A stretch of 64,000 nucleotides of DNA, taken from positions 1-64,000 of the forward strand of contig JALQCR010000019.1 of assembly GCA_023336205.1 (NCBI GenBank), read 5' to 3'. The notes under the pieces are model-generated. The model saw only the letters and a list, made by a program, of their open reading frames with translations, searched no databases and was not told the origin of the DNA. Numbering within the stretch: the stretch's first letter is position 1; every line of letters starts with the position of its first letter. Below are positions 8,564 through 18,517 of the stretch, in pieces. Both the position numbers and the translations under genes were made by a program. This stretch comes from Pseudanabaena sp. Salubria-1. GTDB lineage: Bacteria > Cyanobacteriota > Cyanobacteriia > Pseudanabaenales > Pseudanabaenaceae.

Positions 8564-10465
8564 ATGACTACTCTACTGTCTAATCGTTATCAAGTTTTGC
8601 GTGTGCTTGGTTCAGGTGGATTCGGTCAAACTTTTTTGGCCGAAGATACACAAATGCCCTCGCGTCGAATTTGTGTGATTAAGCAACTCAAGGCGATCGC
8701 AGATAATCCTGATATTTATAAAATTGTGCGCGATCGCTTTCAACGAGAAGCAGCGACACTGGAAGCCTTGGGCAAAGATAACGGACTTGTGCCAGAGCTT
8801 TATGCTTCATTTTGCGAAGATAACGAATTTTACCTAGTTCAAGAATGGATTGATGGGAAGGATCTGCATGATCTAGTGAGTACAGAGGGATGTTTGGCAG
8901 AAGCTAAAGTTCAGAAACTTCTACTTGATTTATTGCCTACTCTTGAGCATATTCACGATCGCGGTCTCATCCACCGTGATATTAAGCCTGAAAATATTAT
9001 TTTAAGAACTAGCGATCGCAAGCCTGTATTAATTGACTTTGGTGCAGTTAAAGCGACATTGGCAACGGCGATGACAGCCCAAGGCGATGTGACTTGCTCA
9101 GTCGTAATTGGTACGCCCAAATTTATGCCATCGGAACAGGCGATCGGGAGGGTGGGATTTGCCAGTGATTTATATAGCTTGGGTTTGACTGCGATTTTTT
9201 TGTTAACTGGAAAAGTAAGTTCCGAATTAGATACTGATCCGCAGACGGGCGAACTCTCATGGCAGCGCTATGCGGGGAATTTTAATCCTGCTTTTGTGGC
9301 GTTTTTAGATAAGGCGATAAGGCTAAACTTTCGCGATCGCTATGCCAGTGCTAATCAAATGCTGGTTTCCTTACGGGAAATTCTGGATGACTCCACCACA
9401 ATTATCACCATCAAGCCAAATTCATCTGATCAAGAAAATACGGCGATCACCTTGGAATCAACGGAAGGGCAGGTGCCGATCGATTCGCGGTTTTATATAG
9501 CTTCTGGCTATGAGTCGCGCTGTTATGAGGAAATTAAAAAAGCGGGTTCGCTATTGCGGATTAAGTCGCCGCACCGTATGGGCAAGTCTTCGCTGATGGC
9601 AAGAATTATCAACCATGCTGAAATTTTGGGCTATCGCACCGCAGTCTTAAATCTAGAGCAAACCAATCAAAAAATCTTTGCCGATCCTGAAAAGTTTATG
9701 CAGTGGTTTTGTGCTTCTGTTGGTAGGGGTTTGGGCGTGCGGGTCAAGACTGAGGAATATTGGGATGATATTTTTGGTGCAAATGACAACTGTACAGACT
9801 ATTTCGAGAAATATTTATTAGAGGGGAATGAACAACCCCTCGCGATCGCCATTGATAATTTCGATCGCGTGTTTAGCTATCCCGAAATCGAGACGGATTT
9901 TTGCGGCTTGTTGCGCGGTTGGTATGAGCGATCGCGTAGTCATCCGCTATGGGGTAAGCTGCGCTTGATTATTGTGCATTCTCAAGAGCCTTATGCGCAG
10001 AGGGACATTAATCAATCACCGTTTAATGTTGGGTTTCCTGTGGAACTAAGCGAATTTACAAGGGAGCAGGTGCGGGAACTGGTTAAGCTTCACAAGCTGG
10101 TTTGGTCAGATGATGAGCTTGATCAGTTTATGGAATTGATTGGCGGACATCCTTATTTAGTGCGATCGGCGCTCTATCGGATTGCTTCGCGAGATATTAC
10201 TTTGACAGACTTTTTGCGAACTGCTTCTACTGAGGCGGGGATTTACAGCAGTTATTTAATGGGGCATCTCAAAACTCTGGAGGACTATCCTGAACTCGGT
10301 GAGGCGATGCAAAAGGTGGTGGCGGTAGATGAGCCTGTGCGTTTGCGATCGGAGATCAGTTTTAAGCTCGATAGTCAGGGCTTAGTATCGCGGATTGATA
10401 ATAATGTCACGCCGCGCTGTTTGCTGTATAAGTTGTATTTTCGCGATCGCTTGGGAGGTAATTAG
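8564..10465 (+). CDS. Ser/Thr kinase fused to an AAA-like ATPase domain
   Basis: A 633-residue protein. The kinase covers about 1-275: glycine loop LGSGGFG (15-21), Lys in VIKQL, catalytic HRDIKPEN near 138, and DFGAVK near 158, so the catalytic residues are present. After a short linker an AAA_35-type P-loop domain follows, with Walker A SPHRMGKSS near residue 335 and a Walker B-like AIAIDNFD. A related P-loop (SRQMGKSSL) is in the protein at 11229. The stop lies 3 bp before XisH, so the genes are cotranscribed. It is probably a signalling ATPase that phosphorylates partners in this operon; the stimulus is unknown. Confidence 0.88.
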   Translation: MTTLLSNRYQVLRVLGSGGFGQTFLAEDTQMPSRRICVIKQLKAIADNPDIYKIVRDRFQREAATLEALGKDNGLVPELYASFCEDNEFYLVQEWIDGKDLHDLVSTEGCLAEAKVQKLLLDLLPTLEHIHDRGLIHRDIKPENIILRTSDRKPVLIDFGAVKATLATAMTAQGDVTCSVVIGTPKFMPSEQAIGRVGFASDLYSLGLTAIFLLTGKVSSELDTDPQTGELSWQRYAGNFNPAFVAFLDKAIRLNFRDRYASANQMLVSLREILDDSTTIITIKPNSSDQENTAITLESTEGQVPIDSRFYIASGYESRCYEEIKKAGSLLRIKSPHRMGKSSLMARIINHAEILGYRTAVLNLEQTNQKIFADPEKFMQWFCASVGRGLGVRVKTEEYWDDIFGANDNCTDYFEKYLLEGNEQPLAIAIDNFDRVFSYPEIETDFCGLLRGWYERSRSHPLWGKLRLIIVHSQEPYAQRDINQSPFNVGFPVELSEFTREQVRELVKLHKLVWSDDELDQFMELIGGHPYLVRSALYRIASRDITLTDFLRTASTEAGIYSSYLMGHLKTLEDYPELGEAMQKVVAVDEPVRLRSEISFKLDSQGLVSRIDNNVTPRCLLYKLYFRDRLGGN

Positions 10466-10468
10466 AAG

Positions 10469-10885
10469 ATGCCAGCAATTGACTTATTCCATAATGCCGC
10501 TAAACAAGCCCTGATCAAAGATGGTTGGACGATTACCCTCGATCCTTTGCACTTGCGCTGGGGTCGCAAAGATATGTATGTTGACTTAGGTGCAAAAAAG
10601 CTAATTATTGCAGAGCGATCGGAGCAGAAAATCGCTGTAGAAGTCAAAAGCTTTACTGGTGAATCAGAAATGCAAGCTTTTCGAGATGCGATTGGACAGT
10701 TTGCTATCTATCGTTCAGTTTTGCGACGTACTTATCCTGACTATCTTCTCTATTTAGCCATTCGCGATGTGGTTTATACTTCATTTTTTGAAGAACCAAT
10801 CGGGCAAATTTTAATTGAAGATGAAAATCTGAAACTAATTATATTTGATGCTGAAAAAGAGGTGATTTCACTATGGAAAAACTAA
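10469..10885 (+). CDS. xisH: XisH-family protein
   Basis: A 138-residue protein closely matching XisH, named for control of fdxN-element excision in heterocystous Anabaena. Most homologues are in genomes without that element, so the name need not describe the job. The sequence has a nuclease-like layout: an Asp in MYVDLGAKK, then the ExK-type motif AVEVKSF near residue 58, consistent with the PD-(D/E)xK-like fold of XisH. It starts 3 bp after the kinase gene and overlaps XisI by 13 bp, so the three are translationally coupled. Confidence 0.88.
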   Translation: MPAIDLFHNAAKQALIKDGWTITLDPLHLRWGRKDMYVDLGAKKLIIAERSEQKIAVEVKSFTGESEMQAFRDAIGQFAIYRSVLRRTYPDYLLYLAIRDVVYTSFFEEPIGQILIEDENLKLIIFDAEKEVISLWKN

Positions 10886-11208
10886 CTCAATATCGCCAAA
10901 TCATTCAATCGGTGTTAATGACCTATACCGAGATTCCCTATTCTCATGGAGATTTAATTTGTAAGCCAATCTTTGATGAAATCCATGATAGCTACTTGCT
11001 AATTACCCTTGGCTGGGATCGAAAAACTCGTGTGCATGGTTCTCTCATCCATCTTGATATCATCAATGGCAAGATCTGGGTACAGCGAGATGAAACAGAA
11101 GATGGTGTCACTTCTGAACTGGTTGCCGCAGGAATTCCCCGCCATGATATTGTTTTAGCTTTTCATCCTGTGGATGTGCGTCCTTATACGGGTTATGCCA
11201 CTGCTTAG
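10873..11208 (+). CDS. xisI: XisI-family protein
   Basis: A 111-residue protein with the family pattern: YRQIIQSVLMTYTEIPYS near the start, LGWDRKTRVHGSLIHLDI in the middle, and LAFHPVDVRPYTGYATA at the end. XisI nearly always pairs with XisH and probably forms a complex with it. The start overlaps the end of xisH by 13 bp, and the next gene begins 20 bp downstream. The pair could be a nuclease with its regulator; this is inference. Confidence 0.9.
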   Translation: MEKLTQYRQIIQSVLMTYTEIPYSHGDLICKPIFDEIHDSYLLITLGWDRKTRVHGSLIHLDIINGKIWVQRDETEDGVTSELVAAGIPRHDIVLAFHPVDVRPYTGYATA

Positions 11209-12260
11209 AATCGTTTAATGGTAACAGTATGTCCACAACCTCTAGCAATTTCCAATATCAAGTTGGTGGTAGTTTGCCGATTGACAACTCTGCTTATGTG
11301 GAGCGGCAATGCGATCGCGAATTATTAGAACATCTCAAGGCGGGTGAATATTGCTTTGTGTTTAACTCGCGACAGATGGGCAAGTCGAGTTTGCGGGTGC
11401 GGACGATGCAAAGGTTGCAACAAGAAGGCTATGTCTGTGCGGTGATTGATCCGCAAAAAAAGGGGACAACATTACGAGAGGATCAGTGGTATGCAGGAAC
11501 AATTAGGGATCTGATTCGTGATTTAAATTTGGGGGCGGCGATCGATTTTAAACAGTGGTGGAAGGATCTTGATGAGCAGTCGTTTTCGCTGATAGAGAGA
11601 TTCTACGAATTTATCGATCGCTTCTTATTGCCGAATATCCCTCAAAAAATCGCTATTTTTATCGAAGAGATCGATACGCTGCTCAGTCTGAACTCGTTTG
11701 ATTCCGATGGATTTTTTCTGTTGATTCGGTCTTTGTATGAGCAACGTGCCGAAAAGCCAGAATATCAGCGTTTGACCTTTGCTTTTTTTGGGGTGGCGAC
11801 ACCTGCCGATTTGATCAAGAACAAAGAACGATCGTCGTTTAATGTTGGCTATGCGGTGGCGCTGAGTGGATTCCAATTGCATGAGGCGGAGTCTTTGGCG
11901 CGAGGTTTAGTGGGAAAGGTTAGCGATCCGCAGGCTTTTTTGGCGGCGGTGTTGCATTGGACTGGTGGGCAGCCTTTTCTGACGCAGAAAATATTGACTT
12001 TGATTGCGGCGGAATCTGATTTGGCTCAAGGTTCGCCTGATGAGTTGGTAAGTGCGATCGTGTTTGAGAAGGTGATTGAGAATTGGGAATCTCAGGATAA
12101 TCCCGCGCATTTGAAGACGATTAGGGATAGGATTTTGCAGAGTGATGAGAGGGGCAGGGGGCGGTTGTTGGGTTTATATCAGCAGATTTTGGATAGTGAT
12201 CCCCCCCAGCCCCCCTTGGGAAAGGGGGGAGAAGAATCAGAAAAGCCCCCCTTTGCAAGG

Positions 12261-13488
12261 GCAGGGCTGTTTCAAGAAATGGTAGAAAATTGATAAAGAT
12301 AGGTAGAAGTCATAAGCAAAGTATTTAAGCGATAATTTTAGCCAATAGTGTCAAAGGAGGTAGAAAATGAGTAAAAGCATAATTGATTATCTCAAAGAAG
12401 TGCCAGATCCACGCGAAGCGAAAGGAAGTCGTGATGATTTATGGCAAATCCTGCTAATCATCATTATGGGAATTATGAGTGGACACACAACCTACCGAGA
12501 ATTAGAGAGATTCGTAGAGAGACATCGGCGCACTCTCATCAAGCTACTAGCCCTGAAACAAGGAACCGCCCCATCATATTCAACACTTAGACGAATGATG
12601 ATCGATGTAGACTATGCCGCGCTCAATAACGCGTTTAATAGCTGGATGCAAGAACAGCCCATGGCAGGAGGAGCCGCCATCGCAGGAGACGGCAAAAGCC
12701 TGAGAAATACCGTAAGTAATGCTGACAATAACAAACAGAACTTTATTAGCATGGTATCGCTATTCTCGCAGCAACAAGGTGTGGTGGTAGCAACCGCAAT
12801 CATGGAGAATAAAAAAGAGAGTGAAATCTGTGTGATTCAACAACTTTTGTCACAGCTTAACTTGGAAAATCATGTGTTTACGATGGACGCTTTACACTGT
12901 CAAAAGAAGACAGTTGAGGCAATAGTTGAAAGCAACAATGACTACATCATCAAAGTAAAAAAAAATCAACCAAAACTGCAAGAAGCGATTAGAGTCCAGA
13001 CAGAGAAAGAAACACCGATTCAAGTCAAGGTTGAGGATGATTCATCAAAAGGACGCAAAGTTCAGAGATTAGTGGAAGTATTTGTACCACCCGTCAATAT
13101 TGATTCACGTTGGAAAAATGTACAGTCGGTGATAAGGGTAACTCGTTCGGGTGAACGCGATGGCAAGCCTTACAGCACATTGAGTTACTACTTCAGTTCT
13201 TTACCGCCAAAATCTGAACCAATTGCCAAAGTGATTCGAGGACATTGGCAGGTCGAAAACCGCCTACATTGGGTAAAAGATGTCATATTCGATGAAGATA
13301 AAAGTCCTCAAAGAGCAGGGAATGCGCCGATTAATCTGTCAATCATCAAGACTTGGGTCCTTTCTGTATTTAGGCTTCATGGTTTTGAATCAATAAAAGG
13401 AGCAATTGACCAATTTTCCCACAAAATACCTGCTATGTGGTCTTTGCTAATTTGAACTCTCTCTTACCCTTTCTTGAAACAGCCCTGC
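12261..13488 (+). mobile_element. ISAs1-family insertion sequence
   Basis: About 1.23 kb. The terminal inverted repeat reads GCAGGGCTGTTTCAAGAAA at both ends. The direct repeat CTTTGCAAGG is present at 12251-12260 and 13489-13498; identity can be stretched to 12 bp depending on where the ends are set. Target duplications of 8-10 bp are usual for ISAs1 elements. Confidence 0.9.
12367..13455 (+). CDS. ISAs1-family transposase
   Basis: A 362-residue DDE transposase. The N-terminal region has the family motif VPDPREAKGSRDDLWQIL. Catalytic residues are in AIAGDGKSLRNT, FTMDALHCQKKT and HWQVENRLHWVKD (D, D, E). The ribosome site AAAGGAGG is 6 bp before the ATG. The frame is intact, so the element may still be mobile. 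Confidence 0.93.
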   Translation: MSKSIIDYLKEVPDPREAKGSRDDLWQILLIIIMGIMSGHTTYRELERFVERHRRTLIKLLALKQGTAPSYSTLRRMMIDVDYAALNNAFNSWMQEQPMAGGAAIAGDGKSLRNTVSNADNNKQNFISMVSLFSQQQGVVVATAIMENKKESEICVIQQLLSQLNLENHVFTMDALHCQKKTVEAIVESNNDYIIKVKKNQPKLQEAIRVQTEKETPIQVKVEDDSSKGRKVQRLVEVFVPPVNIDSRWKNVQSVIRVTRSGERDGKPYSTLSYYFSSLPPKSEPIAKVIRGHWQVENRLHWVKDVIFDEDKSPQRAGNAPINLSIIKTWVLSVFRLHGFESIKGAIDQFSHKIPAMWSLLI

Positions 13489-14586
13489 CTTTGCAAGGGG
13501 GGGAGGGGGGATCGCTGCGGATGAGAGTTATGACCAGATGTTGTTGCGGTTGACGGGGTTGGTAGTGAGGCGAGATGGTAGGTTGATGGTTTACAATCCG
13601 ATTTATGGGGCGGTGTTTAATCAATCATGGGTGAGTAAGGCTTTGGCGGATATGCGTCCGACTTTTTATGCTGAGGCGTTGCGGGTGTGGAAGGAGACGG
13701 ATGAGGGGTTGCGGGATTCTTTTTTGTTGCGGGGTCAGGCGTTGGAGGAGATAGAGGCATGGGCAAAGGGGAAGCGGTTGAGTGATGAGGACGATCGCTT
13801 TTTGCAGTCTAGTCGTGAGGTGGAGAAACAGGCGATCGCTTTGTCTTTGGAGGCGGAGAGGTTGACGAATGAGAGGTTGAATGAGGCGAATGAGACTCTG
13901 AATCGGGCGAATGAAACGGCTAAGCGGAGAGTAAGAATTGGTTCGTTAATTTTGGCGGGAACTTTGGTCGCGGCGGTGTTGGTGATTTTTGGGGCTAAGG
14001 CTTCGGTTGATGAGTCTGATCGAAAGGTGGCGAATACGAAGAAGGAAGCGAAGGAAATAACGGATATTGCTAATCGAGATAAAGATATTGCTGATAGCAA
14101 GGCTAAGGCGGCGGATGGACGTGCTAAGGATGCAGATGAGAAGATTAAAAAAGCGGCAGCGGAGTTAAAGATTGCGAAAGTTGAGATGGAAAAGGCTAAG
14201 ACAGATAAGGAGAAGGCGGATTCGGAAGTTGAAAGAGCGAGGGGAGAATTGGCGAAGTTGGCGGATGATGCTCAGGCACAGTTGGCTAGTACAAAGGTTG
14301 AGTTAGATAGGGCTGAGGAAGCTAGAAAAAGGGCGAGTACGCAAGTTGCGCTAGCAGAGGTGAGATTAGAGAGTGTTAATGCAAAGGTTGCATTTTTGGA
14401 TAATCGTGGAATTGAGTCTCTGTTATTTGCTTTGCGATCGTGGGATAAGCTCAAGAAGATAGAAAGAAATTCAACATATTATAGGCAGGGAATTGAGCAT
14501 TTAGATATTTTATCGATTTTACAGCAAGCGGTTTATGAAGTATCTGAACAAAACCGTTTACAAAGACATACAGACATAGTCTGGAG

Positions 14587-15045
14587 TGCAAATTTCAGTC
14601 CAGATGGAAGCAAAATTGTCACTGCTTCTGATGATAAAACATCACGAGTGTGGGATGTCAATGGCAATCTAATTACAGAACTAAAAGGTCATACAGGCAC
14701 GGTGTATAGTGCGAATTTCAGTCCAGATGGAAGCAAAATTGTCACTGCTTCTGATGATAAAACATCACGAGTGTGGGATGTCAATGGCAATCTAATTACA
14801 GAACTAAAAGGTCATACAGGCACGGTGTATAGTGCGAATTTCAGTCCAGATGGAAGCAAAATTGTCACTGCTTCTGATGATAAAACATCACGAGTGTGGG
14901 ATGTCAATGGCAATCTAATTACAGAACTAAAAGGTCATACAGGCACGGTGTATAGTGCGAATTTCAGTCCAGATGGAAGCAAAATTGTCACTGCTTCTGA
15001 TGATAAAACATCACGAGTGTGGGATGTCAATGGCAATCTAATCAA
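14587..15045 (+). repeat. Tandem 123-bp WD40-coding repeat, nearly four units
   Basis: Units start near 14587, 14710, 14833 and 14956, exactly 123 bp apart, and are almost identical in DNA sequence, each coding one 41-residue WD40 blade. The flanking WD40 repeats have diverged. The array looks like recent unequal crossing-over or gene conversion. Confidence 0.9.
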
Positions 15046-16331
15046 GGAACTAAGAGGACAGGATATATTCTTTAATGCAAATTTCAGCCCAGATGGTAGA
15101 AAAGTTGTAACTGCTTCCAGAGACAATACAGCGCAAGTGTGGGATTTTAAAAGCCAACGCCAAGCTATAGTAGCTAAGCTCAATGGACATACAGACTTTG
15201 TCTGGAGTGCAAGCTTTAGTCCAGATGGCAACAAAATTGCTACTGCTTCCAGTGACAATACGACGCGGGTATGGAATATTAAAGGGAACCAAATATTGCA
15301 ATTTCAAGATTATTCAGGATTTTTTACTAATGCTAGTTTTAGCCCAGATAACAGCAAAATTCTCACAGTATCAAGTGACAAAATAGTACGATTATGGAAT
15401 TTAAGAGGCAATCAAATTGCTATCTTCAAAGGTCATACAAGTTACATCACTAGTGCTAGTTTTAGCCCAGATGGTAGCAAAATTCTCACTACATCCGAAG
15501 ACAAGACAGCAATTGTTTGGGATCTTCAAGGAAACCAAATCAACAAATTTCAAGGAGTTACTAATGCTAGTTTTAACCCAGATGGTAGCAAAATCGTTAC
15601 TATCTATAACAATACGGCGCAGGTGTTAAACCTCCAAGGTAATCAGCTAGCTGAACTCAAAGGTCATACAAACCGTATCTACAGAGCTAATTTCAGCCCA
15701 GATGGCAGCAAAATTCTCACTATTTCCGCAGATAAGACAGCGCGTATTTGGGATCTTCAAGGAAATCAAATCGCCGAACTTAAAGATAGTACTAGTACAG
15801 GTTCCGACTATATAACTGCATTATTTAGCCCAGATAGTAATAAAGTTATCTCTTACCAAGGCAATAGGATAATAGTATGGAATATTCAAGGTCATCAAAT
15901 TACAGAGCTTAAAGAAGATACAACTCGTTTCCATAGTGTTAACTTTAGTCCTGACAGTACTAAAATTGTCACTGCTTCTAATGCGCTCACAGTGAAAGTA
16001 TGGAATCTTCAAGGTAAACAAATCGCTCGACTCAATGGTCATACAGGCGCAGTTAACAGCGCACATTTTAGCCCAGATGGCAGCAAAATCATTACTACTT
16101 CTGATGATGGGACAGCGCGTGTTTGGAATGGCATTGAAAGCGATTTTGATCGCCTATTAATCCTTGGCTGCAATAAACTCCACGACTATCTCTCCACCAA
16201 CCCCAACGCCACAGACAGCGACAGACAAATGTGTGGCATTGAGACAAGGAAAAAGGAAAAAGGAAAAAATTCGGATTAAACTAGAGAACAACAGGGACAA
16301 TCAAAACCTTTTCATTATGGAGGTCTGCAAG

Positions 16332-16637
16332 ATGCTCGATATACCAACCCAATATATGCATATCCAACTTCACGGCAACGTACCCATCATTGCAGGTACG
16401 ACCATGAAAGTCGTCGAGATAGTTACATCCCACCGCACCTATGGTTGGAGTCCCGAAGAACTACATTTTCAATATCCCCATATCGCCCTCAGCAAAATCT
16501 ACTCAGCCCTCGCCTACTACTGGGATCACAAACAAGAACTTGATAACGACATTCAGCGCCGCCTCGACTATGCCGAACAAATGCGCCTAAACGCTCCCAT
16601 ATCAGCATTGCAAGCCAAACTTCAAACAAGACATTAA
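16332..16637 (+). CDS. DUF433-family antitoxin-like protein
   Basis: About 101 residues from the ATG at 16332, which follows GGAGG by 8 bp; the longer open frame from 16164 overlaps the WD40 gene in another frame and is unlikely. The core IAGTTMKVVEIV with YGWSPEELHFQYPHI is the DUF433 helix-turn-helix pattern. DUF433 genes commonly sit before DUF5615 PIN-like genes, as here (3 bp gap), in probable toxin-antitoxin pairs. Confidence 0.85.
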   Translation: MLDIPTQYMHIQLHGNVPIIAGTTMKVVEIVTSHRTYGWSPEELHFQYPHIALSKIYSALAYYWDHKQELDNDIQRRLDYAEQMRLNAPISALQAKLQTRH

Positions 16638-16640
16638 GCT

Positions 16641-16988
16641 ATGGCGATCGCACTATACATGGATGAAAACGTACCGCGCCAAATTTTACTTGGATTGCGT
16701 TTGAGAGGAGTAGATGTACTCTCCGTTCAAGAAGATCAGCGATCAGGCGATCCAGAGCCTCAAGTTTTGGCAAGAGCCAATAAGTTACAAAGAGTTTTAT
16801 TCACCAGAGATGATGATTTTTTAGCGATCGCCAATCAACTCCTGCAAGAAGGGACTAACTTCATCGGCATTATTTACGCTGCACAACAAATTGCGAGTAT
16901 AGGAGTCTGTGTAAGGGATTTAGAACTAATTGCCAAAGTTAGCGATTTGGAAGACTTTACTAATCATATCCAATACTTGCCTCTCTAG
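16641..16988 (+). CDS. DUF5615 PIN-like toxin
   Basis: A 115-residue protein. MDENVPRQILLGLRLRGVDV and FTRDDDFLAIA carry the acidic residues of the PIN-like fold, so an RNase role is expected. It starts 3 bp after the DUF433 gene and the pair forms a putative type II toxin-antitoxin module. Confidence 0.88.
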   Translation: MAIALYMDENVPRQILLGLRLRGVDVLSVQEDQRSGDPEPQVLARANKLQRVLFTRDDDFLAIANQLLQEGTNFIGIIYAAQQIASIGVCVRDLELIAKVSDLEDFTNHIQYLPL

Positions 16989-17005
16989 CTTAGAGGATCC
17001 TCACT

Positions 17006-17329
17006 ATGAGCCGATTAACTCTACGCTTACCAGATACACTACACCAACAACTAATCCATTTAGCAGAGAGTGAAGGAGTCTCTCTCAAGCAATACATTGT
17101 CTACGCCCTAACTCGTCAATCCTCCATAAATTACATCATTCAACCAATTCCTAAACAAGAAACTAATCAACAACAATCAGACTTCACTAACCTTTTGCAA
17201 AAGCTAGAAACGGCATCTCCCACTGAAATAGACATAGCATTAGCAGAACGAGAAACCGTTGAGCCAGAAAAAGAACTAACTCCTGAAATCATCACCCAAT
17301 TTCAGCAAAGACTCCAAAGCAAGGCTTAA
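17006..17329 (+). CDS. HicB/RHH-type antitoxin-like protein, orphan
   Basis: A 107-residue protein. The first 50 residues form a ribbon-helix-helix pattern (LTLRLPDTLHQQLIHLAESEG then LKQYIVYALTRQ) as in HicB-family DNA-binding antitoxins. The rest is polar and probably disordered. It begins 17 bp after the DUF5615 gene on the same strand. No HicA-like partner is next to it, so it may belong to the preceding pair or be an orphan regulator. Confidence 0.75.
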   Translation: MSRLTLRLPDTLHQQLIHLAESEGVSLKQYIVYALTRQSSINYIIQPIPKQETNQQQSDFTNLLQKLETASPTEIDIALAERETVEPEKELTPEIITQFQQRLQSKA

Positions 17330-17442
17330 AACTACTTGATAAGTTGGATTCACTGACTGGATAAACTAGCATAATCAAATAGAATGAGTGCGATCGCCTA
17401 TTAGACAAACTCTCTTGTAGAGAACATTGGAGACAATTTTTA

Positions 17443-18426
17443 ATGACAGAAAATTTGAAGGGTAAAGTTGCGCTAGTAACAGGAGCATCGCGAGGAATTG
17501 GAAAAGGTATCGCCATTGGATTAGGTGAAGCTGGGGCGCTAGTTTATATCACTGGGCGCAGTCTAAATAGCAATAATTCATCAGCTACTCTGTTAGGAGA
17601 TTTATTAGATACCAAATATGCAGTAGAAAAAGCAGGAGGAACTTGTATCGCAGTTCCCACCGATCATAGCGATGATGAACAGATTCAATCTCTATTTGAG
17701 CAAATTAGTAGAGAACAAAATGGACAATTAGATATCTTGGTAAATAATGCTTATGGTGGAGTGAGATCGCTGATCGAAGCAAAAGGTCGCCCCTTTTGGG
17801 AAGCAGATGTCAGTCTCTGAGATGCTTGTAATGCTGTCGGATTGAGAAGTCACTATGTGGCAAGTCATTTTGCCGCGAAGATGATGACCCAACGCAAACA
17901 AGGCACAATCATTACGATATCTTCTTGGGGTGGATTAGCGCCAATCTTTGGTGTCGCCTATGGAACTGGTAAATCTGGCTGCGATCGCCTTGCGGGAGAT
18001 ATGGCAGTTGAACTGAAGCCTTTTAATATTGCTTCGATTTCTCTTTGGCCAGGCATTGTCGGCACTGAACAATTTCACCAGTTGGCTGATGAAAGCATCA
18101 AGGGTACTGATCCAAATCTTGGCGTTGCCGCGATCGCAGATAAATTTAACTGGGAAACACCTTTGTTTGTCGGCAGAGTAATTGCGGCAATGTGTAAAGA
18201 CGCAGATCTAATGCGGAGAACGGGTAAAGTCCAGATTGTTGCCGAAATTGCGAATCGTTACGGAGTAGTTGATGAAGATGAACATCGTCCTGCTTCTTTG
18301 CGTTCTCTCAGATTTTTATTACCGCAAGGTATACCCAATCTCAAGCCCAAAGCGAAGTTCATCCCAGATCTTCGCGTCCCTTGGTGGGTAATTCTTCTAG
18401 CTGTTCTGAAGTCTCCGAAAATTTGA
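17443..18426 (+). pseudogene. Short-chain dehydrogenase with an in-frame stop
   Basis: The Rossmann motif TGASRGIGKGIA (near residue 14), VNNAYGG, and the active site with YGTGKSGCDR define an SDR oxidoreductase of the DHRS1-like group. Codon 126 at 17818-17820 is TGA where homologues have Trp (…SLW-D…), and the frame continues without any other fault to 18426. A single TGG-to-TGA change explains it. Unless read through, only the first 125 residues are made and the catalytic Tyr-Lys would be lost. AUG at 17443 with GGAGA upstream. Confidence 0.85.
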
Positions 18427-18465
18427 AGGCAATTACGAATTATCAATTACGAATTACGGGGGATA

Positions 18466-18516
18466 GACAAAAAACAAAAAGAGAGTTGCGCCGCAACTCT
18501 CTTTTTGTTTTTTGTC
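18466..18516. terminator. Bidirectional terminator, perfect 25-bp arms
   Basis: The arms at 18466-18490 and 18492-18516 are exact reverse complements around a single C. It sits between the convergent SDR gene and DUF305 gene, one base from the latter's stop codon. Just before it, 18429-18458 holds AATTACGAATT-type short repeats like those at 42660-42780. Confidence 0.75.
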
Positions 18517-18517
18517 A

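Larger units (their letters stand above)
12204..13513. repeat. In-frame cyanobacterial repeat, split by the IS
   Basis: GATCCCCCC... before the IS and ...GGGGGGATC after it are two ends of one C-rich/G-rich palindromic repeat (12199-12260 plus 13499-13513, limits approximate). Its translation, DPPQPPLGKGG, is a peptide that recurs in cyanobacterial proteins wherever this repeat lies in a gene. It does not belong to the ATPase fold. Confidence 0.7.
11229..16279 (+). pseudogene. AAA-like ATPase / WD40 protein split by an ISAs1-type element
   Basis: The N-terminal part (11229-12293) is an AAA_35-like domain with Walker A SRQMGKSSL near residues 47-55 and IFIEEIDTLL as Walker B. The C-terminal part (13538-16279 as an open frame) has the end of the ATPase region, a membrane helix near 13940-14000, a long Lys/Ala/Glu coiled coil, and about a dozen WD40 repeats. 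Removing the IS and one target copy joins ...FAR to GGGGIAADESYDQM in frame, so this was one protein of about 1,270 residues. The frame also carries an older repeat-encoded peptide (DPPQPPLGKGG) at the junction. It is the fourth gene of the kinase/XisHI unit and now probably non-functional unless the halves work separately. Confidence 0.85.

Noticed and set aside
8564..11208. XisH/XisI as evidence of a developmentally excised element
   Set aside because: No site-specific recombinase gene and no pair of direct repeats that would mark such an element was found here.
14587..15045. Regular repeats suggesting a CRISPR array
   Set aside because: Units are head-to-tail 123-bp coding repeats without spacers and translate into WD40 blades.
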